A DNA stretch of 10,681 nt, taken from assembly GCA_046260215.1 (NCBI GenBank), contig JBHEPQ010000272.1, forward strand, positions 1 to 10,681. The letters are read 5' to 3'. Below the pieces are notes generated by a model, which was given only the letters and a program-made list of their open reading frames with translations, was not told where the DNA came from and made no database searches. Below, piece by piece: positions 1 through 6,860 of this stretch. This DNA is from Chromatocurvus sp046260215 (GTDB lineage Bacteria > Pseudomonadota > Gammaproteobacteria > Pseudomonadales > Halieaceae). The first letter of the stretch is position 1. Each line of letters opens with the position of its first letter. A program made the translations under genes and the position numbers.

Positions 1-976
1 CCAGCTCGCCCTCGTCGGCCAGTCGCGATGCCGTGGCGAGAATTTCCTTCTGCGCTTCCTCCACCTCCGCCAGTTTTACCGGCCCCTTGGCTTCCAGGTC
101 CTCCCGCAGCATGTCTGCCGCGCGAGTCGACATGTTGTTGAAGAACTTGTCCTGCACCGCCTCATCCACACCCTTGAGCGCCACAACCAGGCTGTCGACT
201 GCAATCTCCCGTATCAGGCGCTGCATACCGCGGTCATCTATCGCCAACAGGTCGTCGAACACGAACATCAGTTCGCTGACTTTTTCGCCCAGCTCGCCGT
301 CCGCCTCGCGCAGGGAGTCCATCAGCGTCGTCTCGAGATCGCTCTTGACCTTGTTCAGGATGGCCGCCGCACTGCTCATGCCGTTGACCGGACGCGGCGG
401 CGATGACTGGCGCACCTTGCCGAGCTGTTTCTCAAGCACCTTGTCGAGCTCTTCCATCGCCGCCGGATCGATCATGTCCAGCCGGGCGACCCGCAGCATG
501 GCATCGCTGCGCACCGCCTCAGGCAGCTCTGACAGCACCTGTGCGGCGTGGTCATCGTCCAGCGAGGCAAGGACGATCGCCACGATCTGCGGGTGTTCGC
601 CATCCAGCAGCTGGGCGATTGCCCGGCCGTCCATCCAGCGCAGGGCCTCGATTCCCCGGGTCTGGTTCTTGCCCGGCATGACCTTGGACAGCATGCTGCG
701 CGCCTTGCGCTCACCCAGCGCCTGCACGAGGACGCGCTGGGTGAACTCCGGCGTACCGATACCCAGCGGGTTGACCGCGCTGGCCTCGCTGTGGAATTCC
801 CGCAGGACCTCCTCCACCTGCTGATTCGATACGCTGGACAGGGATGCCATGGCCTCGCCGACCCGCTGCACTTCCCGCGGCTCCATGTGTCGCATGATTG
901 ACGCGGCGGCGTCCTCCCCCACCCCCAGCAGGAAGATAGCCGCGCGCTGGGCACCACTGAGCCTGGCGTCAGCCAT
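1..976 (-). CDS. fliG: FliG, flagellar motor switch protein (3' end cut by window edge)
   Basis: FliG forms the cytoplasmic switch ring under the MS ring, binds FliF and FliM, and carries the charged helix that meets the stator to make torque. The reading frame is open for 325 codons up to the window edge; FliG proteins are usually about 330-345 residues, so only the last few codons are missing. I read the minus-strand translation directly. It starts MADARLSGAQ and has the N-terminal FliF-binding domain (about 1-95), the middle-domain EHPQ motif at 127-130 that contacts FliM, a linker with NGM at 198-200 in place of the more usual GG, and the C-terminal torque domain with MFVFDDL at 237-243, IDDRGMQRL at 246-254 and GPVKL at 298-302. 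The ATG at 974-976 overlaps the end of fliF by 8 bp (ATGGCTGA), so translation is probably coupled. The family is clear; only the extreme C-terminus cannot be seen. Confidence 0.96.
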   Translation of the reverse strand, partial: MADARLSGAQRAAIFLLGVGEDAAASIMRHMEPREVQRVGEAMASLSSVSNQQVEEVLREFHSEASAVNPLGIGTPEFTQRVLVQALGERKARSMLSKVMPGKNQTRGIEALRWMDGRAIAQLLDGEHPQIVAIVLASLDDDHAAQVLSELPEAVRSDAMLRVARLDMIDPAAMEELDKVLEKQLGKVRQSSPPRPVNGMSSAAAILNKVKSDLETTLMDSLREADGELGEKVSELMFVFDDLLAIDDRGMQRLIREIAVDSLVVALKGVDEAVQDKFFNNMSTRAADMLREDLEAKGPVKLAEVEEAQKEILATASRLADEGEL

Positions 977-2627
977 CGTCAGCAACCCAGCCCTTCACCA
1001 CCTGCGCCGCCCGCTGCGGCTCGCCGGTGGCGAGATTGCGCGCCATCTGCAGCTGCTGCTGGTAGCCACCGGGTAGCGCGTACTGCTGCTGGCTGGCCAG
1101 GGTCACCTGGTCGTCCTGCAGTCCGCCGGCGCCGTCGGCGTCATTGCCACCGTCATTGCCCAGGGCACGCTGACCCTGGGTGATATCCCGCAGATCGGAC
1201 TGCCCCGGCGCGGCGCCGGTGGAGAAGGCGATCAGGGGGCGCAGGACAAAGAACACCAGGGCGCCCAGCACCAGGACGGCGAGCACCCCTTTGCCCGTGC
1301 GCCATATCCAGTCCTGCTCGAGAATCGACGGCGGGGCCGGCGTCTCCATCGCCGGCGGGTCGATGAAGGACGCGTTGATGACGCTCAGAGTATCGCCGCG
1401 TTCGGTATTAAAGCCGACGGCCTCGCGCACCAGCGCATTGATCTCGTCGATGCGCTCCGGCGGCAGCGGCACCGGCGCCGCAGCGCCGTCGTCCGCTACG
1501 CCGTCAATGTAGTCGACGACCACCGCGACGGAAAGCCGGGACAGCCCGCCCGGGGTTTCGCGGATATGGCTGATGGTCTTGTCCATCTCGTAATTGCGCG
1601 TCGCGCGGCGGCTGACCCGGGCCGGACGCTGATCATCAGCGGCCTCTGCCTCCTCACCCGCGGGCTGTTGCGCCACCTCCGGCGGCGCCGGCGGCTGGTT
1701 GGCCAGCGTTCCCGGGACACCCCCGGCAAAGCGGCTGTCGGAGGTTTCCTCGGTGGTCTGTTCACTGCGGATCACGGTCTCCGGCGCGTACTGCTCGCTG
1801 GTGCGCTCAATCCGGGTAAAGTCGATATCCGCGGTGACTTCGGCACGCACGTTGCCGGGCCCCAGGATAGGTTCCAGAATGCCGACAATGCGCTGCGCGT
1901 AGCGCTGCTCCAGCTGCTGTGACAGGCGGTACTGCTCCTTGGTGTAGCCAAGGCCATCCTGCTCACCCTGCCCCGACAGCAGGCGCCCCTGCTGGTCGAC
2001 CACGGAAACCTGCTCCGCCTGCAGGTTGGGCACACTCGACGCCACCAGATGAATCACGCCGGCCAGCTGGCGTGCGTTCAGCGTGCGACCCGGCGTCAGC
2101 TGCAGCATCACGGAGGCCGCGGGCTGCTCGCGCTGGCGCAGGAACGCCGACTGCTTGGATACCGCAACGTGCACGCGGGCCGCGCGGACGCCCTGCATAG
2201 CGGTCATGGTGCGGGACAGCTCCTGCTCCAGCGAGCGGTGATAGCGCGCCTGCTCCATGAAACTGCTGACGCCGATTTCCTGTTCCTGGTAGAGGGTCTC
2301 GAAACCCAGGCCATCCTCGCGCGGGAAACCCTCGCTGGCGAGCAGCAGGCGCGCACGGTGCACCTGGTCTGACGCCACCGCCAGCGTGCCGGAGCGGTTG
2401 TCCATGCGGTAATCAATGCCGTTGGCCTCCAGCGCCGTGATCACCTGGTTGGTATCTTCGCCGGAGAGGCTGCCGAACAGTGGCTTGTAGTTGGGCGTCA
2501 TGGCCCACTGCACCAGACCGAAACCGAGCGCAATACTCGCCGCGAGGCCGACCAGCAGCGCAATCTGTCGCGCCGCCGGCTGCCGGCTGTAATCGGTGAA
2601 GCGCTCCACCAGGGCGTTAGTCGCCAT
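969..2627 (-). CDS. fliF: FliF, flagellar MS-ring protein
   Basis: FliF (552 residues, normal for the family) assembles the membrane MS ring, the base on which rod, switch and export gate are built. Visible parts are a first membrane helix at about 21-41 (QIALLVGLAA onward), followed by YKPLFGSLS, which opens the periplasmic ring-building motifs; the YscJ/FliF-type RBM domains with GFPREDGLGFE near 100 and the LEQELSRTM region; an acidic, Ala/Pro-rich disordered loop at about 300-345; and a second membrane helix at about 447-465 (GVLAVLVLGALVFF). The last residues, VVKGWVADDG, match the conserved FliG-binding tail. The ATG at 2625-2627 has a modest purine-rich site (GAGACG) upstream. The gene follows fliE after 47 bp and overlaps fliG by 8 bp, so fliE-fliF-fliG look like one unit. 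Confidence 0.98.
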   Translation of the reverse strand: MATNALVERFTDYSRQPAARQIALLVGLAASIALGFGLVQWAMTPNYKPLFGSLSGEDTNQVITALEANGIDYRMDNRSGTLAVASDQVHRARLLLASEGFPREDGLGFETLYQEQEIGVSSFMEQARYHRSLEQELSRTMTAMQGVRAARVHVAVSKQSAFLRQREQPAASVMLQLTPGRTLNARQLAGVIHLVASSVPNLQAEQVSVVDQQGRLLSGQGEQDGLGYTKEQYRLSQQLEQRYAQRIVGILEPILGPGNVRAEVTADIDFTRIERTSEQYAPETVIRSEQTTEETSDSRFAGGVPGTLANQPPAPPEVAQQPAGEEAEAADDQRPARVSRRATRNYEMDKTISHIRETPGGLSRLSVAVVVDYIDGVADDGAAAPVPLPPERIDEINALVREAVGFNTERGDTLSVINASFIDPPAMETPAPPSILEQDWIWRTGKGVLAVLVLGALVFFVLRPLIAFSTGAAPGQSDLRDITQGQRALGNDGGNDADGAGGLQDDQVTLASQQQYALPGGYQQQLQMARNLATGEPQRAAQVVKGWVADDG

Positions 2628-2674
2628 ATGATCGTCTCATTCGAGTCTGTTCACTGTGCAAAGCCAGGCCCCTG

Positions 2675-2995
2675 TCAGACCTGCATATTCATCACTTCCT
2701 GGTAGGCGGTCAGCAGTTTGTTGCGCACTTCGCTGAGTGCGGCAAACTCGAGGCTGGCCTTCTGCGCCGTGACCATAAGCTGGGCCAGGGACACATCCGG
2801 ATCGCCCGCCTCAAAGGCCTGGGTCATCTCCTTGGAGGTCTGCATGGCCTCATTCACATCGCGGATGGACTCGCGCATGAGGGTGGAAAAGTCGGCGCCG
2901 GATGCGGCGTCGGCGCCGGCCTCACTTTCCGTTCCCGCTGCGGCCGCCATGCTGCGCATCTGCGCCAGCACCTGGTTGATCGCCACATCGCTCAT
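2675..2995 (-). CDS. fliE: FliE, flagellar hook-basal body (MS ring-rod junction) protein
   Basis: FliE (106 residues, typical) joins the MS ring to the proximal rod and is among the first substrates of the flagellar type III export apparatus. The N-terminus (about 1-32, Ala/Gly/Ser-rich) looks flexible, as expected for an exported subunit without a cleavable signal. The conserved C-terminal half contains DFSTLMRESI at 35-44, the family signature DPDVSLAQLMVTAQKASLEF at about 65-84, and the ending YQEVMNMQV. The start is well supported: a strong site (GGGAGAGG) sits 6 bp before the ATG. Only 19 bp separate it from the end of fleR, and I see no good sigma-54 promoter in that gap or in the last 180 bp of fleR, so it is probably read together with fleSR. 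Confidence 0.97.
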   Translation of the reverse strand: MSDVAINQVLAQMRSMAAAAGTESEAGADAASGADFSTLMRESIRDVNEAMQTSKEMTQAFEAGDPDVSLAQLMVTAQKASLEFAALSEVRNKLLTAYQEVMNMQV

Positions 2996-3001
2996 TCTAC
3001 A

Positions 3002-3009
3002 CCTCTCCC
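3002..3009 (-). promoter_or_regulatory. Ribosome binding site of fliE
   Basis: Minus-strand GGGAGAGG lies 6 bp before the fliE ATG and occupies much of the 19-bp fleR-fliE gap. It fixes the fliE start and leaves no room in the gap for a separate sigma-54 promoter. Confidence 0.75.
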
Positions 3010-3014
3010 GTTAT

Positions 3015-4376
3015 TCATTGACCGTGCACGCCGGGAATCGCCATTCCCTGCTCTTTCATCCGCGCCAGCTTGTAGCGCAGCGTCCGCGGACTGATACCCA
3101 GCTTCTGCGCCGCGTCCTTGCGCACGCCATGGCTTGACGACAGCGCCGCCACAATCAGCTCACGCTCCCGGTCCTTCAGGTCACCCGCCAGCGGCGGCTC
3201 GACCTCGCCGGCCGGCGCTTCACCCACCGGCTGCTGCAGGCTATCGGCAAAATCCAGGTCAGCGGCGCGAACGACCTCGCCACCGCACAGAATGGCCGCG
3301 CGCTGCACACTGTTCTCCAGCTCGCGCACATTGCCTCGCCAGCGCGCCTGCTGCAGGCGTTCAAGCGCATCGTCGCCGAACACCAGCGCCCGCCCGGCCG
3401 GTGCGTAGCGCAGCAGGAAACGCTGCGCCAGGGGCACGATATCCGCCGGGCGCTCCCGCAGCGCCGGCACCCGCAGCGGCAGCACGTTAAGGCGGTAGTA
3501 AAGATCCTCGCGGAACAGGCCGTCGTTGACCGCGTCTGCCAGCTGGCGGTTGGTCGTTGCCAGCACCCGCACATCCAGCGGTATCGGCCGACTGCCGCCC
3601 AGGCGCTCCACTTCACGCTCCTGAAGCACGCGCAGCAGCTTGGCCTGCAGGCTGACGTCCATTTCAGACACCTCATCCAGCAACAGCGTGCCCTCCTGCG
3701 CCTGCTCGAACTTGCCGGCGCGGGACTGGTGGGCGCCGGTGTAGGCCCCCTTGTCGTAGCCAAACAGCATGGATTCGAGCATATTTTCCGGGATGGCGGC
3801 GCAGTTGACTGCCACAAACGGCTGGCCGGATCGATTGGAATGACTGTGGACATAGCGCGCCAGCACTTCCTTGCCGGTGCCCGACTCGCCGCTGATCAGA
3901 ATGGTGCCATCGCTCGCCGCGATACGCCGCGCCAGCGCCAGCACCCGATGCATTGCAGGATCCTGCGCCACGGGCGCCTGGTCATCTGCCTGCGCTACCG
4001 GCGCCAGGCGCTCGAGCATATCCAGCAGCACTTCGGCCTCGAAGGGCTTGAGCAGGTAATCGGTGGCACCGTCGCGCATCGCCTGCACCGCATCTGACAC
4101 AGAGCCGTGGGCCGTGATCAGGACAAACGGCAGCTCCGGATGACGCACGCGGATATCCCGCAGCAGCTCCCGCCCATCCATGCGATCCATCTGCACATCA
4201 CTGACCACCAGGTCCACCGATCCGGACGCCAGCTGCGCCAGCGCCTCGATACCGTTGCACGCCGACAGTGCCCGGTAGCCACCAAATTCAATGGTGTCGC
4301 ACAGCGCCTCGCGCAGGGTGGCGTCGTCCTCGACCACCAGCACGCGCATCATCCCATCGCTGCCGTGCTGCGACAT
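3015..4376 (-). CDS. fleR: FleR/FlrC-type sigma-54-dependent response regulator
   Basis: FleR is the response regulator of the FleS-FleR pair and activates sigma-54 transcription of mid-to-late flagellar genes. With the start at 4376 it has 453 residues. The receiver domain (about 10-125) has acidic D17/D18, phospho-acceptor D60 and K110. The AAA+ domain has Walker A GESGTGKE at 163-170, a sigma-54 contact loop reading GAYTGA at 210-215 (usually GAFTGA), Walker B LLLDEVSEM at 231-239 and the RWRGNVRELEN block near 345-355. The C-terminal Fis-type helix-turn-helix is at about 414-440 (DAAQKLGISPRTLRYKL). The frame stays open upstream to 4577, but the extra 67 residues overlap fleS and look like nothing. 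Starting at 4376 gives a strong ribosome site and a 7-bp gap after fleS. A second possible start is the Met pair at residues 9-10. Confidence 0.95.
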   Translation of the reverse strand: MSQHGSDGMMRVLVVEDDATLREALCDTIEFGGYRALSACNGIEALAQLASGSVDLVVSDVQMDRMDGRELLRDIRVRHPELPFVLITAHGSVSDAVQAMRDGATDYLLKPFEAEVLLDMLERLAPVAQADDQAPVAQDPAMHRVLALARRIAASDGTILISGESGTGKEVLARYVHSHSNRSGQPFVAVNCAAIPENMLESMLFGYDKGAYTGAHQSRAGKFEQAQEGTLLLDEVSEMDVSLQAKLLRVLQEREVERLGGSRPIPLDVRVLATTNRQLADAVNDGLFREDLYYRLNVLPLRVPALRERPADIVPLAQRFLLRYAPAGRALVFGDDALERLQQARWRGNVRELENSVQRAAILCGGEVVRAADLDFADSLQQPVGEAPAGEVEPPLAGDLKDRERELIVAALSSSHGVRKDAAQKLGISPRTLRYKLARMKEQGMAIPGVHGQ

Positions 4377-4377
4377 A

Positions 4378-4385
4378 CCTCCCTC
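4378..4385 (-). promoter_or_regulatory. Ribosome binding site deciding the fleR start
   Basis: Minus-strand GAGGGAGG lies just before the ATG at 4376 and overlaps the fleS stop codon. It provides two GAGG cores. It supports starting fleR here rather than at the longer upstream frame, and suggests that fleS and fleR are translationally coupled. Confidence 0.6.
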
Positions 4386-5532
4386 AGCCAGCGTCATGCC
4401 GATCATCCCCCGCCACCGCCGTCGGCAGCTCCAGAACAAACTCGGCGCCGCCCTGCCCGGGCCGCTCCACGCGAATGCTGCCGCCGTGATCGGCGACCGT
4501 GCGCGCCACCACGGCCAGGCCCAGGCCGGTGCCTTCGCAGCGGGTGGTAAAGAACGGGTCGAAGATACGCTCGACAATGTCCTCGGCGACTCCGGGGCCG
4601 TTGTCGCGCACCCGCAGCTGCAGCGCCGTGGGGCTGATGGCGCCGGCCCACAGGTTCACCGCGACGCCTTCGCCGCTGCTTTCAATCGCATTCACCACCA
4701 GATTGGCGAGGGCGCCGACCAGGTCGTCACGACAGCCGCGCAGCACCAGGGAACGATCCACCGGGGTGATCCGGACATCGGCCCCGGCATCGCGGGCCGT
4801 GGCCTGCACCACCGCCGCCAGATCGGCGAGAACATCCTGCAGGTTGAGCTCCTGTACCTCGGCCTTACCGCCGCGCAGGAAGCTGAGCATACTGTTGACC
4901 AGGCCTTCCATGTGCGACAGGCGCCCGGTGAGACGGTCACAGATACGGCGGCGCTGCTGCGGGTCGAGCTCGTCGCGACGCAGCTGCGCAAGATACAGCG
5001 TGGTAGAGGACAGTGGCGTGCGTATCTGGTGTGCCAGTCGGGCGGCCATTTCGCCCATCGCGGTAAGACGCTGCTCCCGGCCCAGCTGGGCCTGCAGTTC
5101 GTGCACCTCCGTGGTGTCGGTGATCAGTACCACGGTCTCGTTCTGGGGATCCAGCCGTCGCTGCAGCACCGACAGGAAGCGCGACGAATCGCCGGCGATG
5201 CGCTGCTGAACGTCCGCCCAGCGCGCCCCGATCAGCGGTTCGCCGAGCAGTTCCATGGCCGCGGGGTTGGCATCGCGAACGTGCTGACCGTCATCCACGA
5301 GCAGCACACCACCGGGCAGCATGGCCATGAGCGAGGCCAGGCGCTCCAGCAGCCGCTCCTTTTCCGCCAGCTCTTCGAGTCGTGCCGAGCGCGTGGCCGC
5401 GAGCTCGTCATTGAGTCGGGCGACGCGCCCCTCGAGATCCCGATAGGACGCATCCAGCTCACGCGAAACCCGTTCGAGACTCTCGAAGGCGAGTTCGCGT
5501 TCACGCGCACGATCGTCTGCCGCCTGTTGCAT
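4384..5532 (-). CDS. fleS: FleS/FlrB-type flagellar sensor histidine kinase
   Basis: FleS is the kinase that phosphorylates FleR in the sigma-54 flagellar cascade. It has 382 residues and no membrane helix, so it is a cytoplasmic kinase like FleS and FlrB. Visible parts are an N-terminal charged coiled coil (about 8-66), a PAS-like sensor segment (about 67-142, LPGGVLLVDDG...DANPAAMELLG), the HisKA domain with the phospho-acceptor in RLAHQIRTPL (H168), and the ATPase domain with N box (N281 in VVNAIESS), G1 box RDNGPG at 309-314, F box FDPFFTT at 324-330 and G2 box EGTGLGLA at 333-340. All catalytic motifs are intact. The stretch between PAS and HisKA looks short compared with what I recall for this family. 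The ATG has GAGGG 6 bp upstream. A good sigma-54 promoter lies about 70 bp upstream. Confidence 0.95.
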   Translation of the reverse strand: MQQAADDRARERELAFESLERVSRELDASYRDLEGRVARLNDELAATRSARLEELAEKERLLERLASLMAMLPGGVLLVDDGQHVRDANPAAMELLGEPLIGARWADVQQRIAGDSSRFLSVLQRRLDPQNETVVLITDTTEVHELQAQLGREQRLTAMGEMAARLAHQIRTPLSSTTLYLAQLRRDELDPQQRRRICDRLTGRLSHMEGLVNSMLSFLRGGKAEVQELNLQDVLADLAAVVQATARDAGADVRITPVDRSLVLRGCRDDLVGALANLVVNAIESSGEGVAVNLWAGAISPTALQLRVRDNGPGVAEDIVERIFDPFFTTRCEGTGLGLAVVARTVADHGGSIRVERPGQGGAEFVLELPTAVAGDDRHDAG

Positions 5533-5597
5533 AGTTGACCCTCAAACCCACTCACCGCCCGCGTCGGGCAGACGGCATCCGTGCTTTGTGTAAGGGT

Positions 5598-5615
5598 TAG
5601 CAATATCTGTGCCTG
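5598..5615 (-). promoter_or_regulatory. Sigma-54 (-24/-12) promoter of fleSR
   Basis: On the minus strand the sequence reads CAGGCACAGATATTGCTA. The invariant GG (5613-5612) and GC (5601-5600) are exactly 10 bases apart, and the flanks match the consensus GGCAC and TTGCT. Transcription would begin near 5588, giving a leader of about 56 bases before the fleS ATG. It is the only such match I found in the 135-bp fleQ-fleS gap. It fits the known dependence of fleSR on FleQ and sigma-54 in Pseudomonas aeruginosa. The rest of this gap contains no gene, and I see no clear terminator after fleQ. Confidence 0.8.
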
Positions 5616-5667
5616 AGAATATTATGCCCGGTTTACAGGCGCTTGCGAGGCCTCACCGCGACCGGCG

Positions 5668-6792
5668 TCAACATTCCGGCGCTATATCCGGCCGTTCGAT
5701 GGCGTATTTGCGCATCTTTTCCACCAGCGTGGTCCGCTGCAGGTTGAGGCGTTTGGCGGCCTTGGCCACCACCCAGTCGGACTGCTCCAGCGCCTGCAGC
5801 AGCAGGGAAGACTCCAGCTGCGCAAGATGCTCCTTCAGATCCAGCGCTGCGTCCGCGGGCAGCAATGGCGGCGCCTGTTCCTGTGCCTGTGTTTCTGCCG
5901 CCACCGGCACCGCGGTCATGACGGCGACATCGTTCGAGTGCGGCATCGCCGGCTCCCCGGGGCCTGCCGCCGGCAGCGGCGCGGAACCGTGTTCGCGAAA
6001 GCGCTCCGGCAGGTCGGCCGCGCCTACCCTCGCATCCGGGTACAGAATAGCGAGGCGCTCCACCAGGTTGCCCAGTTCCCGAACGTTTCCCGGCCACGGA
6101 TAGGCGAGCAGGCAGCCCATCGCCTCATCGCTGATGTGCACGCTGGCGCGGCATTCGTCCTGCAGGGCCCGCGCGAAGCGCTGTGCCAGCGCGGGAATAT
6201 CCGCGACCCGGGCGCGAAGCGGCGGCATCTCGATAGGAAAGACGTTGAGGCGGTAGAACAGATCCATGCGGAAGGCGCCGTCATCCACCCGCGCTTCCAG
6301 ATCCTGGTGCGTGGCGGCGATGACCCGGACATCGCTGTTCTGGGTGGTATTACCGCCGACGCGCTCGAAACAGCGCTCCTGCAGGACCCGCAGCAGTTTT
6401 ACCTGCATCGACAGCGGCATGTCGCCGATTTCATCGAGAAACAGCGTGCCACCCGCCGCCAGCTCGAAGCGCCCGCGACGGGAACTGATGGCGCCGGTAA
6501 ACGCGCCTTTCTCGTGGCCGAACAGCTCGGACTCCAGCAATTCACCGGGAATCGCGCCGCAGTTCACGGGGACAAACGGCCCGGCGGCGCGGGGGGATGC
6601 CTCGTGGATGCCCCGCGCCACGACTTCCTTGCCGGTACCGGATTCACCGAGTATCAATACCGAGGCATTGCTGGGAGCCACCTGCTGTACCAGGCGTCTG
6701 ATGGCTGACATCCCGGCGCTGACGCCCACCAGTGACCGTTCAAGTACGGTATCTGACTGACTGTTCTGCGGGCCTGCGCCGGTTTCCGACAT
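5668..6792 (-). CDS. fleQ: FleQ/FlrA-type master flagellar activator, lacking the N-terminal domain
   Basis: FleQ is the sigma-54-dependent master activator at the top of the polar flagellar hierarchy and in pseudomonads also a c-di-GMP-responsive regulator. This protein has 374 residues against roughly 470-490 for the family: the N-terminal receiver-like FleQ domain is missing. The rest is complete and FleQ-like: RSLVG at 19-23, Walker A GESGTGKE at 49-56, GAFTGA at 96-101, Walker B LFLDEIGDM at 117-125, PWPGNVREL at 232-240, an Ala/Pro-rich linker at about 266-313, and a C-terminal Fis-type helix-turn-helix at about 337-362 with RTTLVEKMRKY. The start has a good site (AAGGGAAGGA) 3 bp upstream, and an in-frame TGA 18 codons before the ATG shows that no domain is hidden upstream. 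It sits immediately before fleSR, the usual fleQ position. The AAA+ and DNA-binding regions resemble FleQ much more than FleR/NtrC. Confidence 0.92.
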   Translation of the reverse strand: MSETGAGPQNSQSDTVLERSLVGVSAGMSAIRRLVQQVAPSNASVLILGESGTGKEVVARGIHEASPRAAGPFVPVNCGAIPGELLESELFGHEKGAFTGAISSRRGRFELAAGGTLFLDEIGDMPLSMQVKLLRVLQERCFERVGGNTTQNSDVRVIAATHQDLEARVDDGAFRMDLFYRLNVFPIEMPPLRARVADIPALAQRFARALQDECRASVHISDEAMGCLLAYPWPGNVRELGNLVERLAILYPDARVGAADLPERFREHGSAPLPAAGPGEPAMPHSNDVAVMTAVPVAAETQAQEQAPPLLPADAALDLKEHLAQLESSLLLQALEQSDWVVAKAAKRLNLQRTTLVEKMRKYAIERPDIAPEC

Positions 6793-6795
6793 GGG

Positions 6796-6805
6796 TCCTT
6801 CCCTT
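6796..6805 (-). promoter_or_regulatory. Ribosome binding site supporting the short fleQ start
   Basis: Minus-strand AAGGGAAGGA ends 3 bp before the ATG at 6792. It supports initiation at this codon, and so the short form of FleQ. Confidence 0.6.
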
Positions 6806-6820
6806 CTGAATTCGTGCGGC

Positions 6821-6850
6821 AGTATCAGTGGGCCCGCATCAGGCTGTCAA
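6821..6850 (-). promoter_or_regulatory. Sigma-70-type promoter of fleQ
   Basis: The minus strand has a perfect -35 hexamer TTGACA (6850-6845), an 18-bp spacer, and GATACT (6826-6821) as a 4/6 match to the -10 consensus. Transcription would begin near 6814, about 20 bases before the fleQ ATG. The -35 element is exact, but the -10 is only fair and the spacer is one base longer than ideal. In the 121-bp gap between the PilZ gene and fleQ I found no sigma-54 match. Confidence 0.5.
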
Positions 6851-6860
6851 CTTTTTGACA
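6845..6860. promoter_or_regulatory. Palindromic FleQ-box-like operator upstream of fleQ
   Basis: TGTCAACTTTTTGACA is a perfect 6-bp inverted repeat around 4 bp. Its core on the minus strand, GTCAAAAAGTTGAC, follows the published FleQ box GTCaNTAAAtTGAC with both GTCA and TGAC arms intact at the right spacing and two central mismatches. It overlaps the fleQ -35 hexamer, so a bound regulator would be expected to repress. Because TTGACA is itself one arm, part of the symmetry could be chance. Confidence 0.55.

Noticed and set aside
33..824. 263-residue plus-strand open frame opposite fliG.
   Set aside because: Ser/Arg-rich low-complexity product typical of antisense frames; the minus strand encodes a fully recognisable FliG.
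2658..2671. Possible sigma-54 promoter before fliF (GG-N10-GC, with TTTGCA as -12).
   Set aside because: The -24 half (GGGCC) is a poor match to TGGCAC and the leader would be only about 19 bases; fliF sits in an operon behind fliE, so a separate promoter is not needed.
3080..3100. GG-N10-GC match inside the end of fleR that might serve fliE.
   Set aside because: The -12 side reads TCCGC and the -24 side TGGGTA, both poor; it lies in the conserved helix-turn-helix coding segment, which explains the sequence.
4377..4577. Extended N-terminus for fleR (67 extra residues).
   Set aside because: It overlaps the fleS coding region, has no family similarity and precedes the natural start with its strong ribosome site.
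4291..5538. 415-residue plus-strand open frame opposite fleS.
   Set aside because: It is a shadow of the GC-rich minus-strand gene, with no recognisable domain and no ribosome site that I can see.
5827..6708. 293-residue plus-strand open frame opposite fleQ.
   Set aside because: It mirrors the conserved AAA+ coding region of fleQ; its translation shows no family features.
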